The notes under the pieces are model-generated. The model was given only the letters and a program-made list of their open reading frames with translations. It made no database searches and had not been told where the DNA came from. The translations under genes and the position numbers were made by a program. From assembly GCA_937910305.1 (NCBI GenBank), contig CALEPS010000160.1, forward strand, positions 1-26,966: DNA of 26,966 nucleotides, given 5' to 3'. This document shows, one piece after another, positions 24,857 through 26,966 of the stretch. Every line of letters begins with the position of its first letter. Within the stretch, counting starts at the first letter, position 1. Origin of the DNA: an uncultured Bacteroidales bacterium. Its GTDB lineage: Bacteria > Bacteroidota > Bacteroidia > Bacteroidales > Paludibacteraceae.

Positions 24857-25271
24857 CTTTTAGAAAGATCTTCATTTGGCAAGTCGCCGCCACTTTTTCA
24901 TTCACTCGCACTTCTGCACGTATCAGACGGATGCCTCCCACTTCGGTAATCAACTGAATCTCAGTATGTAGCTCGCTGCCTACAGGCGGCAGGATGAGGA
25001 GCTCGCAATCTTTAATCTCGCCGATGAACCCTAATTTGGGTTTCTCGCCTCGTACGAATGTACCGTATCCGGCATACACCGCCGCCGATTGCGCGATATG
25101 TTCAATCAATCCGGGCTCGCGGAATACTCCGTCTCGGACAAATATATTGTCCGGTAGAACCGTCAGTCCTGTCTCGGCTCCCGTGTCAGAAGCAGACCAC
25201 ACAACGTCCACCATGACAATAGGTGGACGTTGCGGAATCAACTGATATATTTCTTCTCCTCGAAAAATCAC
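24849..25271 (-). CDS. Second hot-dog dehydratase-like protein (polyene cluster type)
   Basis: 140 aa. It begins IYQLIPQRPPIVMVDVV and continues with REPGLIEHIAQSAAVYAGY, the pattern of the ApeI/ApeP-type hydroxyacyl-ACP dehydratase-like proteins. It lacks the GHFPxxPxxPG motif of its neighbour, so the pair may form a heterodimer in which one or both supply catalysis. The start codon is GTG, sharing bases with the carrier protein's stop (GTGA), which indicates tight coupling. Confidence 0.82.
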   Translation of the reverse strand: MIFRGEEIYQLIPQRPPIVMVDVVWSASDTGAETGLTVLPDNIFVRDGVFREPGLIEHIAQSAAVYAGYGTFVRGEKPKLGFIGEIKDCELLILPPVGSELHTEIQLITEVGGIRLIRAEVRVNEKVAATCQMKIFLKDD

Positions 25272-25507
25272 ACGCGTTCGGCAAGGTAATTGTACAAGGC
25301 CTCAAAAGTCTGCACTTTGGCAAGGTCAGCCGGTTGGATTTTCACGCCAAACTCGCTCTCGATAAGAGCCACCATATCCACAAGGCTCAGACTATCGAGC
25401 TGCAAGGTCTGTTTGATGTTCGCATCCGGGGTGATGATGGATTCTTCCACTTCAAATTCTTCTGCCAAAACACTATTCACTTTGGCGATAAGTTCATTCT
25501 TTTCCAT
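25268..25507 (-). CDS. Acyl carrier protein
   Basis: 79 aa, acidic, four-helix ACP pattern. The phosphopantetheine attachment Ser39 sits in LDSLSLVDMV. It holds the growing chain for the synthase, reductase and dehydratases around it. It lies 17 bases after the ketoacyl synthase stop and overlaps the next gene. Confidence 0.94.
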   Translation of the reverse strand: MEKNELIAKVNSVLAEEFEVEESIITPDANIKQTLQLDSLSLVDMVALIESEFGVKIQPADLAKVQTFEALYNYLAERV

Positions 25508-25524
25508 AATAGATTATTTAATTT

Positions 25525-26748
25525 TTATTTTTTAATTTCTCTAACTATCAGTGTTGCGTTCGTACCGCCGAAACCGAAACTGTTGCTCAGGAACGTGTCG
25601 AAATGTTTGTCTATACGTTGGTTCGGAATCAACAGTTTGGCACTATCCTCATCCGGGTTCTCAAAATTCAGGTTGGCGGCTATAAAATCGTTCTGCATCA
25701 TCAGTATTGAATAGATGATTTCGCTGGCACCGGCCATCCACATCTCATGTCCGGTCTGCGACTTGGTAGAGGTTACTTCAATACGCCTGTCACCGAATAC
25801 ATCGTATATGGCTTTTGCCTCGTTGGTATCGCCCACATGCGTAGAGGTCGCATGAGCGTTGATATAACCTATCTCGTCTATATTGATACCGGCGCGCTCG
25901 ATAGCCATACGGAGTGACTTGCTCGGACCTGCCACGTTCGGGGAAGAGATATGGTCTCCGTTAGCGGAGAAACCGTAGCCTAAGACCTCTGCGATGATAG
26001 GCGCACCGCGTTTGACGGCGTGTTCGTATTCCTCGATGATGACCGTTGCTGCGCCGCCTCCGGGAACCAAACCATCACGGTCACGGTCGAACGGGCGGGA
26101 CGCTTTCTCCGGTGCATCCTCACGGATGGAGAAAGCGGATATGCCATCGAACGAACCCACGGAGAACGGGTTCACTTCCTGTGCGCCGCCGCAGACAATC
26201 ATATCTTGCAAACCCGTTTGTATCAAAAGCGCTCCTAAGCCGATGGCGTGTGCGCCGCTGGCACATGCACCGCTGACCGTCAGGTTAATGCCACGCAAAC
26301 GGAAGATTGTACCCAAGTTCATCGTTACCGTGGAGTTCATTGACTGGAAGATCGCTCCGGAACCGCACAACGTCGTGTCGTGTTTCTCTCGGATGGTATC
26401 CACTGCGCGTACCGCAGGATCAACCGAAGAGTCGTTTCCGTAGAGCAAGCCTACATCGTGTTTGTCTAAATAATCTTGGTCGATGCCCGCATTGCGCAGG
26501 GCTTCCACTGTAGCACAGTATGCATATTTGGCTTGTTCCGGCATATACGTCCGCTGAGAACGACTCAGCACTCCCTTCAAATCGGGAATATCCACTTTGG
26601 CTGTTAATCCCGAACGGAATCCCATCTCTTTACGGAGAGGGTCAAGAATAATTCCGGACTTGCCCGTATAGAGCGAATCGCGTACCTCATCCAACGATTT
26701 TCCTAAGCAGGACCAGATGCCCATGCCTGTTATGACTACTCTTTTCAT
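25525..26748 (-). CDS. Beta-ketoacyl-ACP synthase (FabB/FabF-like)
   Basis: 407-aa condensing enzyme. The Cys-His-His triad is intact: Cys162 in SGACASGAHAIG, His299 in NAHATSTHVGD and His334 in KSQTGHEMWMAG, with Lys329. The GFGGTNATL motif is at the end. It performs decarboxylative Claisen condensation with malonyl-ACP to extend the chain. The start overlaps the end of the preceding membrane protein gene by four bases (ATGA). Aryl-polyene clusters usually have two or three such enzymes, one often a chain-length factor; only this catalytic one falls in the window. Confidence 0.94.
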   Translation of the reverse strand: MKRVVITGMGIWSCLGKSLDEVRDSLYTGKSGIILDPLRKEMGFRSGLTAKVDIPDLKGVLSRSQRTYMPEQAKYAYCATVEALRNAGIDQDYLDKHDVGLLYGNDSSVDPAVRAVDTIREKHDTTLCGSGAIFQSMNSTVTMNLGTIFRLRGINLTVSGACASGAHAIGLGALLIQTGLQDMIVCGGAQEVNPFSVGSFDGISAFSIREDAPEKASRPFDRDRDGLVPGGGAATVIIEEYEHAVKRGAPIIAEVLGYGFSANGDHISSPNVAGPSKSLRMAIERAGINIDEIGYINAHATSTHVGDTNEAKAIYDVFGDRRIEVTSTKSQTGHEMWMAGASEIIYSILMMQNDFIAANLNFENPDEDSAKLLIPNQRIDKHFDTFLSNSFGFGGTNATLIVREIKK

Positions 26749-26966
26749 TGTATCTTGTTTTTAATAGATTCAAACAATTCTTTCCGTTTTTCTTTCAGTT
26801 CCGCCATGCGCTTTTTATTGCAGAGCATCCTTACGTTTCGGAACGTGCTCTGCATCCATTCCCACTCGTAATAAGCGAAGAGCGCCAACGGGTACGTCGC
26901 CAGTAGCATCCATACGATGGACTGCCACCACAGCCCCCATGTCAGACCGCAAACCAACACCGTCAG
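26745..26966 (-). CDS. C-terminal end of a membrane protein (partial, possibly acyltransferase)
   Basis: Only the last ~73 residues are in the window and the frame continues past its right edge. Two hydrophobic stretches (LTVLVCGLTWGLWW and WMLLATYPLALFAYYEW) are followed by a basic amphipathic end (RNVRMLCNKKRMAELKEKRK). This resembles the C-terminus of membrane-bound glycerophosphate or lysophospholipid-type acyltransferases, which occur in aryl-polyene clusters. The evidence is weak and the assignment tentative. Confidence 0.5.
   Translation of the reverse strand: MTVLVCGLTWGLWWQSIVWMLLATYPLALFAYYEWEWMQSTFRNVRMLCNKKRMAELKEKRKELFESIKNKIQ

Overview
The window looks like a chromosomal segment of a gut-type Bacteroidales (Bacteroidota). 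Three things support this. Promoters repeatedly match the Bacteroidota form TTTG-N20-TAnnTTTG. Secreted proteins include a C10 (streptopain-type) protease with BspA-like leucine-rich repeats and proteins with Bacteroidales C-terminal sorting-type tails. AAA_14/DUF4143-type ATPases are also present. No rRNA, tRNA, CRISPR array or intact insertion sequence was found.

Left part (1-14750, almost all on the minus strand): two similar modules lie in tandem. Each has an AAA+ ATPase gene with its own consensus promoter and inverted repeats in its leader, followed downstream by a giant secreted protein gene. Module A is the ATPase at 5764-6990, a terminator, then a small sorting-domain protein (5021-5527) coupled by an ATGA overlap to a 1644-aa C10 protease/LRR protein (90-5024). 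Module B is the ATPase at 13329-14669, overlapping the start of a 1569-aa Asp-box/LamG surface protein (8629-13338). Both secreted-protein promoters share one architecture: two 15-bp direct repeats 21 bp apart centred near -40 and -61, an inverted repeat replacing the -33 box, and a TAnnTTTG box. Between the modules (7110-8530) lies a graveyard: a broken second copy of the module A gene start and promoter, an AraC C-terminal remnant, a surface-protein C-terminal fragment, a damaged promoter and several terminators.

Middle part (14750-19204): a structured non-coding element comes first. Then a promoter with the first 22 codons of a flavodoxin-like gene stands in front of a seven-helix membrane protein of unknown function. 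An AraC regulator follows, divergent from a three-gene operon encoding an exported flavodoxin, a hexapeptide acetyltransferase and an aldo/keto reductase.

Right part (19286-26966, minus strand): a tightly packed operon reads leftward from beyond the window edge. In transcription order it encodes the end of a membrane protein (possibly an acyltransferase), a ketoacyl synthase, an acyl carrier protein, two hot-dog dehydratases, a CrtI-like FAD oxidoreductase, a FabG-like ketoreductase, an MMPL/RND exporter and a LolA-like carrier. This set matches part of an aryl-polyene/flexirubin-type cluster: a polyketide-like polyene is built on the carrier protein, reduced and dehydrated, then exported to the outer membrane. 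Starter-unit and ligase genes would lie to the right, outside the window.
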